Assembly (NCBI RefSeq): GCF_020740535.1
Contig: NZ_CP082362.1
Location: 806,001-870,000, forward strand
Direction: 5' to 3'
DNA: 64,000 nt
Origin: Streptomyces profundus
GTDB taxonomy: Bacteria > Actinomycetota > Actinomycetes > Streptomycetales > Streptomycetaceae
Shown: positions 43,359-51,826 of the stretch, in pieces
How the letters are laid out: each line of letters starts with the position of its first letter
How positions within the stretch are numbered: position 1 is the stretch's first letter
Position numbers and translations under genes: made by a program
The notes under the pieces: model-generated
Told to the model about the DNA's origin: nothing
The model's database searches: none
Seen by the model: only the letters and a program-made list of their open reading frames with translations

Positions 43359-43374
43359 GTTACGACGGCGTTAC
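43359..43374. promoter_or_regulatory. GlnR-like box upstream of ureA
   Basis: GTTAC-N6-GTTAC on the plus strand (GTAAC-N6-GTAAC toward ureA) has the spacing of actinobacterial GlnR half-sites. It is 70-85 bases upstream of ureA. GlnR control of urease is known in Streptomyces, so the match is in a sensible place. Confidence 0.5.
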
Positions 43375-43507
43375 TTCCCTTCGGAACCTCCACGCGGGAC
43401 CTCCCCGCCGAAACGACCGCGCCCCCGCCGGGGAGTGTGACCAGCGTCAAACAGTTGGCTGCCACGTGTGGGACCGGGCAGGGTAGGAGGTAACGGTCGG
43501 GACATGA

Positions 43508-44557
<1,050 letters not shown>

Positions 44558-44574
44558 CCGGCGGCGCACACGGC

Positions 44575-44610
44575 GGAGGCCCACCCCCCTCGATCCGGGG
44601 GTGGGCCTCC
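44575..44610 (+). terminator. Terminator after asd
   Basis: A perfect 14-base stem (44575-44588 with 44597-44610) around an 8-base loop, followed by TTCGTT. It lies 18 bases after the asd stop and 28 before the converging chaplin stop, so it may serve both. Confidence 0.8.
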
Positions 44611-44637
44611 TTCGTTCCGTCAGGCGGTGTCGTCAGG

Positions 44638-44988
44638 TCAGTCGTTGACGCAGACGTTGCCGATGGCCGGGTTCAGCAGGCCGATGACGTTGATGCTGTT
44701 GCCACACACGTTGACGGGGATGTGGATCGGGATCTGGATGACGTTCCCGGAGAGCACGCCGGGCGAGCCCGCGGCGAACCCGATGGCGCCGATCTCGGCC
44801 TCGGTGTCGCCGTGGTGGCCGCCGCCCTTCCCCTTCTTGTCGCCCTTGTCGTGCTTGTCGCCCTTGTGATGACCCTTGTCGGACGACTGCGGCTGGACGG
44901 GCAGCTCGGAGGCGACAGCGGCCGAGCCGGCGCCGAGAACGACGGTGCAGGCAACGGCGGTGGCAGCCGCAGCGGTGCGAAGACGCAT
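44638..44988 (-). CDS. Chaplin family surface protein
   Basis: 116 residues. Signal peptide about 1-27 (MRLRTAAAATAVACTVVLGAG... VASE), then a linker of lysine, histidine, glycine and aspartate (about residues 38-60), then one chaplin domain (about 66-116) with the two conserved cysteines in NVCGNSINVIGLLNP and GNVCVND. Chaplins assemble into amyloid-like fibrils on the aerial hyphae and lower surface tension. This is a short chaplin with no sortase signal. The charged linker is longer than in the short chaplins I remember. It is transcribed alone, with an asd terminator nearby. Confidence 0.92.
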   Translation of the reverse strand: MRLRTAAAATAVACTVVLGAGSAAVASELPVQPQSSDKGHHKGDKHDKGDKKGKGGGHHGDTEAEIGAIGFAAGSPGVLSGNVIQIPIHIPVNVCGNSINVIGLLNPAIGNVCVND

Positions 44989-45121
44989 GGGTGTACCCCT
45001 CGGTAAGGAAGAACTGAACGGGAAGATCACACCCTGTATCTCCACCCTGACCTGGGCATTGCTCCACAAGGAGGCGTGTCGCGCGGCTGCCCGCGCCCGT
45101 GCCGTGCTCCCCGGGCGCGCC

Positions 45122-46249
45122 TCAGCAGTCGCAGGAGCAACAGTCGCAGCCCTTCCCCCCTCCGTCGCAGCACCGGCAGCAGTCGCAGCAGTCACAGCAG
45201 TTCGCCTTGCCGCACCAGCCCTCGCGCCGCTTGCCGTTCCACGGATCCTGGTACTCCGAGCGGCAGCAGATCTGGCAGGTGCAGAAGAGGCCCGCCCAGA
45301 CCACGCAGCCGGCCACCGGGCCGCGCCGGACCGGGGGCGGCTCCTGCGGCGCTCCGAAGGGCGCCGAGGCGGCGGGGGACGCGTGCCCACAGGCGGCGCC
45401 GAACGTCCGGTCCACCGCCTCGGCCAGCTCGTGCACCAACAGGACGTGCGCGAGCCGGCCGTTGGTGAACTCCGCGTCGTTAAGCGCCAGTCGGACCCCG
45501 TGCACCGCGTCGTCGCAGAGCCGACGCACCTCGGGGAGCGGGGTACCGGTGATGTCGATCGGGTTCCACAGGCCGGCCGCGCGGTCGGCCGCGAGATCCT
45601 CGACCGCGTCCAGCAGATGCGCCAACCGGCCGAAGAGCCGGCCCGCCTCGGCCAACGCCGGCGCGTTGCCGGGGCGGCCCGCGAGCCGCGCGGTGTGCGC
45701 GAAGACCGCGCCCGTCGCCGTCTCGGTCGGCTCGGTGACGGTGAGCAGCGGGCTGCCACGGCCGGTGAGCGACTCGATCGACTGCTGCCGCGCCACGGCG
45801 TCCACCAGCAGCGCCGTGTCGAAGCCGGCCCGTGCGCCGCCTCGGGCGCCGGCGCCGTCCCAGCTCCTGGCCACCCTGGTGGCCGCGGCGGCCAGCGCCC
45901 GCCGCCGCAACAGGCCGTCCCCGTCCAGCACATGGTCCCTGATCTTGGCCGAGGCCAGCACCAGCGAGACGGCCGCCGCCAGCTGGGCCCCCTCGCCCGC
46001 GGCCACCCGGGCCGTGCGCATCCCGCGCAGCGGACAGGGCCCCGCGGTGCGCCGGTTGCTCCCGGGCTCGGCGGCCGACTGGGCATCGTGGAGCACCGAT
46101 ATCAGCAGGCCGTCGTAGTTGGTCGCCATCCTCGCCGCCTGCCCATGGGTTCGGCGCAACGCGAGGCAGAGCCCGCACAGATGGCCGAGCCACTCGTCCC
46201 GCAACCCCTCGGAAAGCCGATGCCGGCAGGGCCTGATGATTCCGAACAC
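45122..46249 (-). CDS. DUF5685-type protein with cysteine-rich C-terminus
   Basis: 375 residues, GTG start. Begins MFGIIRPCRHRL and has an early CGLC (about 27), typical of this Streptomyces family. Residues 30-290 are mostly helical. The last 90 residues carry about 25 cysteines, many in pairs separated by one residue (CCDCCDCCRCC pattern near 350-375). The role is unknown; the cysteine layout suggests metal binding or a disulfide-linked surface part. The neighbouring chaplin and secreted proteases are genes of morphological development, which fits my memory of this family beside chaplin genes. No signal peptide is clear, so the cysteine tail is probably cytoplasmic unless export is unusual. 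Confidence 0.8.
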   Translation of the reverse strand: MFGIIRPCRHRLSEGLRDEWLGHLCGLCLALRRTHGQAARMATNYDGLLISVLHDAQSAAEPGSNRRTAGPCPLRGMRTARVAAGEGAQLAAAVSLVLASAKIRDHVLDGDGLLRRRALAAAATRVARSWDGAGARGGARAGFDTALLVDAVARQQSIESLTGRGSPLLTVTEPTETATGAVFAHTARLAGRPGNAPALAEAGRLFGRLAHLLDAVEDLAADRAAGLWNPIDITGTPLPEVRRLCDDAVHGVRLALNDAEFTNGRLAHVLLVHELAEAVDRTFGAACGHASPAASAPFGAPQEPPPVRRGPVAGCVVWAGLFCTCQICCRSEYQDPWNGKRREGWCGKANCCDCCDCCRCCDGGGKGCDCCSCDC

Positions 46250-46298
46250 GCCTACTCCCCCTCGCCGTTGGGCGCCGCGCCCGCCGGCATGTCACGAC

Positions 46299-46337
46299 GT
46301 CAAGGCCCCCGGCCGGTGTGGGGCCGGGGGCCTTGAC
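46299..46337 (-). terminator. Terminator after S1 peptidase
   Basis: A perfect 16-base stem (46299-46314 with 46322-46337) around a 7-base loop. It lies 50 bases beyond the stop of the leftward S1 peptidase and before the DUF5685-type gene. Confidence 0.8.
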
Positions 46338-46387
46338 TGCGTCGCGGTGCTCCCGACCGCCTCGGCGGTCGGGCCGTGCGCTTCTCG

Positions 46388-47473
46388 TTACGGGATGCTA
46401 GCGCCCACCTGGGACAGCGCGTCCGTCACGGGGTAGAAGAAGGTGACGCCACCGGAGGAGCAGTTGCCGCTGCCGCCCGAGGTCAGGCCGACCGCGTCGC
46501 TGCCGGCGAACAACGCGCCGCCGCTGTCGCCCGGTTCGGCGCAGACGTTGGTCTCGATGGTGCCGTAGACCGTGCCCTGCGGGTAGCTGACCGCGACGTC
46601 GGTCGCGACCACCTCGCCGCCGTGCAGCCCGGTGGTGGAGCCGGAGCGCTCCACCGACTGTCCGACGACCGCCTCGGCGGCGCCGGTGATCTGCTGGGTG
46701 GTGCCGTCGTAGCGGTTCACCTCGCTCGGGTTGTCCGTGCTGGTCGTGTACTCGACCAACGCGTAGTCGCCGCCGGGGAACTCGCCCTGGGTCAGGGTGC
46801 CCACGGCGGAGCCGCCCGAGGAGGCCGCCCAGGTGCTGCCGACGCTGCCGCAGTGGCCGGCCGTGAGGAAGCCGTCCGTGCCACCCGCGGTGACGTTGAA
46901 GCCGAGCGAGCAGCGCGCGCCCGAGCTGTAGATCGCGTCACCACCGGCGAGGAAGGGCTGGAACTCCCCCGCCACGGTGTTCAGTCGGGCCAGCTCGCCG
47001 AGTTCGGCGACGCCCCGCTCGATGCCGGCGAGGTCGTCGGCGGCCACGGTGGAGTCCACCTTGACCTGGACCGAGTTGCTCAGCGGATCGACGGACCAGG
47101 AGGTGCCCGGCACGGCGAACGCCTCGACCTCGGTCATCACCTCGTTCAGGGTGTCCAGGCTGTGTTCGACCACCCGGGCCTCGGCGCCGGACGCCGTGAC
47201 GACGTCGGCCGAGCTCTCGTCGAGCACGTTGACCACCAGGGTCCCGGACTCGGCGTCGAAGTAGCTGCCGGCGGAGGCCGACTCGCCCAGCTGATCGACC
47301 AGGGTGGTGGCGAGCGTTCCGGCCTCGGCCGAGGACAGCACGCTCGGGGCGGCGGTCCCGCTCGCCGCGGGCTCGGCGCTGGCCTGGGCCACCGCGAACG
47401 AGCCGGCGAAGAGGGCTGCCACGCCGGCGGCGGCAATGGTGACGCGCCGGGTTGACTTGCGTCGTTGTGTCAC
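46388..47473 (-). CDS. Secreted S1 serine protease (streptogrisin type)
   Basis: 361 residues from a GTG at 47473 behind AGGAGG; the frame upstream to 47674 has no export signal and is not used. Signal peptide about 1-33, then a propeptide (about 34-174) of the alpha-lytic/streptogrisin type that acts as folding chaperone, and a mature protease starting near [11 protein letters not shown]. The triad is H207 (TAGHC), D236 (GDYAL) and S317 (GDSGG). Cysteine pairs 188/208 and 311/338 fit the family's two disulfides. It probably digests extracellular protein during mycelial development. Confidence 0.93.
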   Translation of the reverse strand: MTQRRKSTRRVTIAAAGVAALFAGSFAVAQASAEPAASGTAAPSVLSSAEAGTLATTLVDQLGESASAGSYFDAESGTLVVNVLDESSADVVTASGAEARVVEHSLDTLNEVMTEVEAFAVPGTSWSVDPLSNSVQVKVDSTVAADDLAGIERGVAELGELARLNTVAGEFQPFLAGGDAIYSSGARCSLGFNVTAGGTDGFLTAGHCGSVGSTWAASSGGSAVGTLTQGEFPGGDYALVEYTTSTDNPSEVNRYDGTTQQITGAAEAVVGQSVERSGSTTGLHGGEVVATDVAVSYPQGTVYGTIETNVCAEPGDSGGALFAGSDAVGLTSGGSGNCSSGGVTFFYPVTDALSQVGASIP

Positions 47474-47970
47474 GCTTTTTCCTCCTGTGGGGGTTGGAGC
47501 CTTCGCTCCGGAGAGAGCACCGACGCGGTTCGGACCTCTGAGTGGTCCGTCACGTCCATGCCAAGCGGTACCGGCGAGTATTCCCAGCACACCCCGGGCC
47601 ACACAAGGACAAGTTCCTGCCCCGACCAGATCATCACACCGGTGCGGGTAATGCGCGTAAACCGGCGAGAACACTCCCCATTTCCCCGACGGGAGACGCC
47701 CAGTCAGCCGAACAAGGGCGCCCCGTACCCGCGCGCATGGTCGCGTTCACCCCCCTGGGGGTGGAGTAGACCTGTCTGAAAAGCATCGGTGATGCCCACC
47801 CAGCTCCTCACCGTGGTCACCTTTTTCCCAACGCGTAACGAAGAACGGCACGCGTGCGCCCCCTGAATGCCTCACTGCCCCCACCCGATCCCGGGTGGGG
47901 GCAGTGAGCGAGCGTCCCGGCGCGGCGATCAGGGGATGCTCCCCGAATGGCGCGGGCAGGGGTGTGGGAC
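47474..47970. other. Intergenic region between the two S1 protease genes
   Basis: 497 bases. The left part is the leader and promoter of the 361-residue protease. At 47871-47908 there is a terminator for the next gene. The remainder holds several short plus-strand reading frames with no supporting ribosome site, and I see no gene or RNA. Confidence 0.55.
47871..47908 (-). terminator. Terminator after second S1 protease
   Basis: A perfect 17-base stem (47871-47887 with 47892-47908) around a 4-base loop, 62 bases beyond the stop of the 305-residue protease. Confidence 0.8.
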
Positions 47971-48888
47971 TCAGAGGATCGTCGCCCCGTAGTCGTTCAG
48001 GGCCTCGACGACCGGCTGGAAGAAGGTCGTTCCACCGATGGAGCAGTTGCCGCTGCCACCCGAGGTCAGGCCGATCGCGGTGTTCCCCGAGAAGAGCGGG
48101 CCACCACTGTCGCCGGGCTCGGCGCAGACGTTGGTCTGGATCAGACCGGAGACGATGTCCCCGCCGCCGTAGTTGACGGTGGCGTTGAGACCGGTCACGC
48201 TGCCGCCGCTCAGGCCCGTGGTGCTGCCGCTGCGCTGCACGGACAGCCCGATGGTGGCGTTGGCCGCACCGGTGATGTCACGGGTGGTGCCGTTGTAGAG
48301 GTTCACCACGCCCGGCCGGGGCACGGAGGAGTCGTAGCGCACCAGGCCGTAGTCGTCGCCCGGGAAGCTGGCGTCGATGCTGGGGCCTATGTAGGTGCTC
48401 TGGCTGGAGTTGGTGTACCAGCCCGGCAGGCCCTCGGTGCAGTGGCCGGCGGTCAGGAAGTAGTCCGCACTGCCGATCCGCACGTTGAAGCCGGCGGAGC
48501 AGCGCCAGCCGGCGGAGGCGTAGATGGCGTCGCCGCCGGCCAGCAGGCGCTGGATCTTGCCCTCGGTGCGCTCGAAGGTGATAGCGGACGACAGTTCGCC
48601 GGCACGCTCGCTGATCTCCGCGATCGCCGCGTCCGAAACGGTCTCGTCCACGGTGACGCGCAGGGTGTTGGACTCGCGGTCCACCAGCCAGGCGGTACCG
48701 GCGACGTCCGCCTCCAGCACGGCGTCCCCGGCGACGGTCAGCTCGGCGCTGGAGAAGACCCGGGCCTCCTCGGCCTGCGCGGAGCCCGGCAGGGCGAGGG
48801 CGGTGGCTGCCAGCAGCCCCGTCACCGCGGCGATCAGCCCGATGCGGCGGGACTTGCGGCTGTGGGGGTTGGTGCGCTTCAAACTCAC
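47971..48888 (-). CDS. Secreted S1 serine protease (streptogrisin A/B-like)
   Basis: 305 residues, GTG start six bases after GGAGG. Signal peptide about 1-39 ([11 protein letters not shown]), short propeptide to about 115, mature enzyme from [12 protein letters not shown]. The triad is H149 (TAGHC), D179 (GDDYGL) and S261 (GDSGG), and cysteines 130/150 and 255/282 form the usual pairs. The propeptide is about 60 residues shorter than that of the neighbour, so the two are not a simple recent duplication. It resembles Streptomyces griseus proteases A/B. Confidence 0.94.
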   Translation of the reverse strand: MSLKRTNPHSRKSRRIGLIAAVTGLLAATALALPGSAQAEEARVFSSAELTVAGDAVLEADVAGTAWLVDRESNTLRVTVDETVSDAAIAEISERAGELSSAITFERTEGKIQRLLAGGDAIYASAGWRCSAGFNVRIGSADYFLTAGHCTEGLPGWYTNSSQSTYIGPSIDASFPGDDYGLVRYDSSVPRPGVVNLYNGTTRDITGAANATIGLSVQRSGSTTGLSGGSVTGLNATVNYGGGDIVSGLIQTNVCAEPGDSGGPLFSGNTAIGLTSGGSGNCSIGGTTFFQPVVEALNDYGATIL

Positions 48889-49251
48889 GTACTTCCTCCA
48901 GTCAAGGAATCGAGGGACCCGCTGGGTGAACGGGTCCGTGAGGCGTGGTCAGGAGCAGCAGGATTTGCCATGCCCCTGACAAGCGCTGGTCGAATCTTCT
49001 TCACATACCGGCCGGTTGCCAAGAACGCCTTTCGGCCACCAGGCTCGACTTCACCCGTTTGGCCGCCGGAGGGCGACTCACTCTCCGTCAGCCGTCCGTC
49101 ACCGCAACATCCCTGATGGGACGGCACGTCGAATGCACCAGAACCGTCACGAAACTCGTAACAGGCAGGTATCCACATGGCACAACATCCGCATCATGGA
49201 CGACGATAGGCATGCGGATGGGTAGAGGCCGCGTCAGGAGAGGAGGCGACC
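48889..49251. other. Intergenic region between S1 protease and sepF paralogue
   Basis: 363 bases holding divergent promoters. In the protease leader GGACCCG (48915-48921) pairs with CGGGTCC (48931-48937) as a small hairpin. Near sepF the ribosome site AGGAGAGGAGG is strong. No gene or RNA is recognised. Confidence 0.5.
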
Positions 49252-49695
49252 ATGGGATCGGTACGAAAGGCCAGCGCCTGGCTGGGCCTCGTCGATGACC
49301 GCGAGATGCGTTACTACGACGACGAGTACTCCGAGGGGCCCGAGACCGGGAACGGCCCCGCGCCATGGACGACCGACCCGCGTCTGCGGGTCGCGGCCAA
49401 GGCGGCCGAGGAACAGGGCAGCCGCATCGCGATGGTCACTCCGGAGAACTTCCGGGACGCCCGGCGCATAGGCGAACTGTTCCGGGACGGCATCCCCGTG
49501 GTGATCAACCTGACGTCCCTTGAGACCGCCGACGCCAAGCGCGTGGTGGACTTCGCCGCCGGCCTCAACTTCGGTCTGCGCGGCACCATCAAGCGGGTCG
49601 CCAACCGGGTCTTCCTGCTGACGCCCGACACCTACGACGTGGTCTCCGAGGACCCGAGGCGCGCCGACGACGGCGGCTTCTTCAACCAGAGCTGA
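49252..49695 (+). CDS. SepF-like cell-division protein (short paralogue)
   Basis: 147 residues. The C-terminal SepF domain (about 60-140: [54 protein letters not shown] sequence) is clear. The N-terminal part [26 protein letters not shown] contains the usual W-L-G region and acidic linker. SepF binds FtsZ and membranes at division sites. Streptomyces have three such proteins, and this one is short, with a linker about 20 residues long, so it is probably the third paralogue (SCO1749-like) and not the one in the division gene cluster. AGGAGG precedes the ATG. Confidence 0.88.
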   Translation: MGSVRKASAWLGLVDDREMRYYDDEYSEGPETGNGPAPWTTDPRLRVAAKAAEEQGSRIAMVTPENFRDARRIGELFRDGIPVVINLTSLETADAKRVVDFAAGLNFGLRGTIKRVANRVFLLTPDTYDVVSEDPRRADDGGFFNQS

Positions 49696-49720
49696 CCCCT
49701 GCGCGGGGGGCGTCAGCGGG

Positions 49721-49770
49721 CGCGTGTGGCGGGGGTGTCGGCGGGGGCGCCGACACCCCCGCCACACGCG
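49721..49770. terminator. Very strong hairpin after sepF paralogue
   Basis: A perfect 23-base inverted repeat (49721-49743 with 49748-49770) around GGGG, starting 26 bases after the sepF stop. It is the longest perfect stem noticed in the window and is best read as a terminator, although its length is unusual. Confidence 0.75.
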
Positions 49771-49861
49771 CGGACCGGTACGGGGGATCGGGAGAACACC
49801 GTCACGGAGCGACCAGCGCCCGTCACCCGTCGCCCGGCCCGGGCTCAGGCCCAGCTCCGCG

Positions 49862-50305
49862 GAGACCGAGAGAAACACCACCACGTGGATCGCCCCGGGC
49901 GATGCCGAGGGAAGCCCTCCGGGCGCTCCGGAGAAACACCACCACGCACCCGACCGGGCGATGCCGAGGGACCCCCCGGGCTCTCCGGAGAAACGCCACC
50001 ACGCTGACGGACCCGGGCGATGCCGAGGAAAACCCTCCGGGCGCTCCGGAGGAACGTCACCACGCTGACGGACCCGGGCGATGCCGAGGAAAACCCCCGC
50101 CCGGACGCTTTGGAGAAACGTCACCACGTGGACCGGAACGGGGACGATGCCGAGGAAAACCCCCACCCGGACGCTCCGGAGAAACGCCACCACGTGGACC
50201 GGAACGGGGACGATGCCGAGGAAAACCCCCACCCGGACGCGGGCCCAACTCCGCGGAGACCGAGAGGAACACCACCACGTGGATCGCCCCGGGCGATGCC
50301 GAGGG
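49862..50305. repeat. Seven-unit imperfect direct-repeat array, non-coding
   Basis: Seven units share two blocks: GAAACRCCACCACG (starting near 49872, 49933, 49990, 50051, 50115, 50181, 50266) and GATGCCGAGG (49901, 49960, 50019, 50080, 50146, 50212, 50295). Spacing between units is 61, 57, 61, 64, 66 and 85 bases, so no reading frame is kept. A CTCCGGAG palindrome stands before several units. The first and last units are the most alike and also share the flank GCCCARCTCCGCGGAGACCG. It lies between sepF and a converging acyl-CoA dehydrogenase, so it is not a promoter array. Function unknown. Confidence 0.8.
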
Positions 50306-50580
50306 AAGCCTCGTACCGGGGTGGGAGCGCCCTTCGGAGAGCTCGGAGATACGCCAGCGCGCAGCGGACCGCGGTTCCGTCCACCTCGGCCGACTCGCAC
50401 AACAAGCCGCAGATCCCGCACCCGCGGGACACCGTCCAAGGACCCGGCCCACCGGGCCGAAGGCTGCTTCCGAACGCCCAGGAGAAGGCCGCCGTGCCAT
50501 GGCGCCCGTCCGCCGGAGGCGGGGGTCTCCCCGGGCCCCCCGGGCCCGGGGGCCGCGAAAGTCCCACCGGGACCACGCGG
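50306..50580. other. Intergenic remainder after the repeat array
   Basis: 275 bases up to the stop of the minus-strand acyl-CoA dehydrogenase. It contains GC-rich dyads (near 50451-50465 and 50527-50560) that could terminate that gene. No gene is recognised. Confidence 0.45.
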
Positions 50581-51780
50581 TCAGCGGAAGGCGTCGAGCC
50601 CCGTGAGGGCCTTCCCCAGTACCAGTTGGTGCATCTCGCTGGTGCCCTCGTAGGTGAGCACCGACTCCAGGTTCGCCATATGCCGCATCACCGGGTACTC
50701 GAACGAGATCCCGTTCGCCCCCAGGATCGTCCTGGCGCTCCGACAGATCGCCAGCGCCTCCCTGACGTTGTTCAGCTTGCCGAAGCTGACCTGTTCGGGG
50801 AGCAGCCGGCCGGCGTCCATCCGGCGGCCCAGGTGCAGCGCGAGAAGCAGGCCCTTGTGCAGTTCGAGCACCATGTCGGCGAGCTTGGCCTGGGTCAGTT
50901 GGAAGCCGCCGATGGGCCGGCCGAACTGCTCGCGGGTCCGCGCGTACTCCAGCGCCGTCTCCACACAGGAGCGGGCCGCGCCCAGCGCGCCCCAGACGAT
51001 GCCGTAGCGGGCGTGCGCCAGACAGCCGAGCGGGGCGCGCAGCCCGCGCGCCCCCGGCAGCGCGGCGTCCGCCGGCAGCCGCACCCCGTCCAGCACCAGC
51101 TCACTGGTGACGGAGGCGCGCAACGATGCCTTGTGCGGGATGTCGTTGGCCGTGAACCCTGGCCGGTCGGTCGGCACCACGAAGCCCCGGACGCCGTCCT
51201 CGGCCCTGGCCCAGACGACCGCGACCTCCGCCAGCGAGCCGTTGGTGATCCACATCTTGCGGCCCGTCAGCACCCAGTCGTCGCCGTCCCGCTCGGCGCG
51301 GGTGCGCATCCCGGCCGGGTCCGAGCCGTGGTCGGGCTCGGTCAGCGCGAAGCAGCCGATCGCCTCCCCCGTGGCCATCCTCGGCAGCCAGCGCAGGCGC
51401 TGCTCCTCGGAGCCGAACCGGTGGATCGCGTACATCGCCAGCGAGCCCTGCACCGAGACCAGCGACCTGACGCCCGAGTCGGCCGCCTCCAACTCCAGGC
51501 AGACCAGGCCGTACTGGACCGCGGAGGCACCGGCACAGCCATAGCCGTCGAGCGTCATGCCCAGGGCGCCGAGCGCCCCCAACTCGCGCGCCAGCCCCCG
51601 GGGGTCGTCGGGCGCCCCGCGCTCGAACCACTGGGCCACCCGGGGCGAGACCCGCTCGGCGGCCCAGCGCCTGACCGTGTCCCGCACGGCCAGATCGTCG
51701 GGCGCGAGCAGCTCGTCGAGCCCCAGCGGGTCGGCGGGGTCGAAGGCGGGTGGGGTGGCTGACGGCTTGTCGTCCGGCAT
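50581..51780 (-). CDS. Glutaryl-CoA dehydrogenase-type acyl-CoA dehydrogenase
   Basis: 399 residues from the ATG at 51780; the longer open frame upstream lacks homologous sequence. It is an FAD enzyme that oxidises acyl-CoA, and the segments SGVRSLVSVQGSLAMYAIHRFGSEEQ, CFALTEPDHGSDPAGM, KMWITNGSLAEVAVVWARAEDG and the catalytic-base region LESVLTYEGTSEMHQL are those of glutaryl-CoA dehydrogenases, which oxidise and decarboxylate glutaryl-CoA in lysine and tryptophan breakdown. The glutamate in YEGT near 380 is the likely base. No other lysine catabolic genes lie here. It is transcribed alone, 46 bases downstream of the MFS gene. Confidence 0.9.
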   Translation of the reverse strand: MPDDKPSATPPAFDPADPLGLDELLAPDDLAVRDTVRRWAAERVSPRVAQWFERGAPDDPRGLARELGALGALGMTLDGYGCAGASAVQYGLVCLELEAADSGVRSLVSVQGSLAMYAIHRFGSEEQRLRWLPRMATGEAIGCFALTEPDHGSDPAGMRTRAERDGDDWVLTGRKMWITNGSLAEVAVVWARAEDGVRGFVVPTDRPGFTANDIPHKASLRASVTSELVLDGVRLPADAALPGARGLRAPLGCLAHARYGIVWGALGAARSCVETALEYARTREQFGRPIGGFQLTQAKLADMVLELHKGLLLALHLGRRMDAGRLLPEQVSFGKLNNVREALAICRSARTILGANGISFEYPVMRHMANLESVLTYEGTSEMHQLVLGKALTGLDAFR

Positions 51781-51826
51781 CTGGGGTGCGGCCCTTCGCT
51801 GCGGGTGGAGGCGAGCGCCGCCGACG

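Noticed and set aside
50020..50290. Repeat peptide gene (units like DAPEKRHHVDRNGDDAEENP)
   Set aside because: One frame gives 22-residue repeats over two or three units only. Other units are shifted by 57, 61, 64 or 85 bases, so no frame is kept, and there is no ribosome site or closed gene.
49862..50305. CRISPR array
   Set aside because: Unit spacing varies from 57 to 85 bases, the repeats differ at many positions, spacer-like parts also repeat, and no cas gene is near.
49234..50439. Long minus-strand reading frame across sepF and the repeat array
   Set aside because: It is antisense to sepF, has no plausible start, and its sequence is made of repeat translations.
50020..51762. Plus-strand frame opposite the acyl-CoA dehydrogenase
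   Set aside because: The part after 50580 is antisense to a clear enzyme gene, and the rest runs through the repeats.
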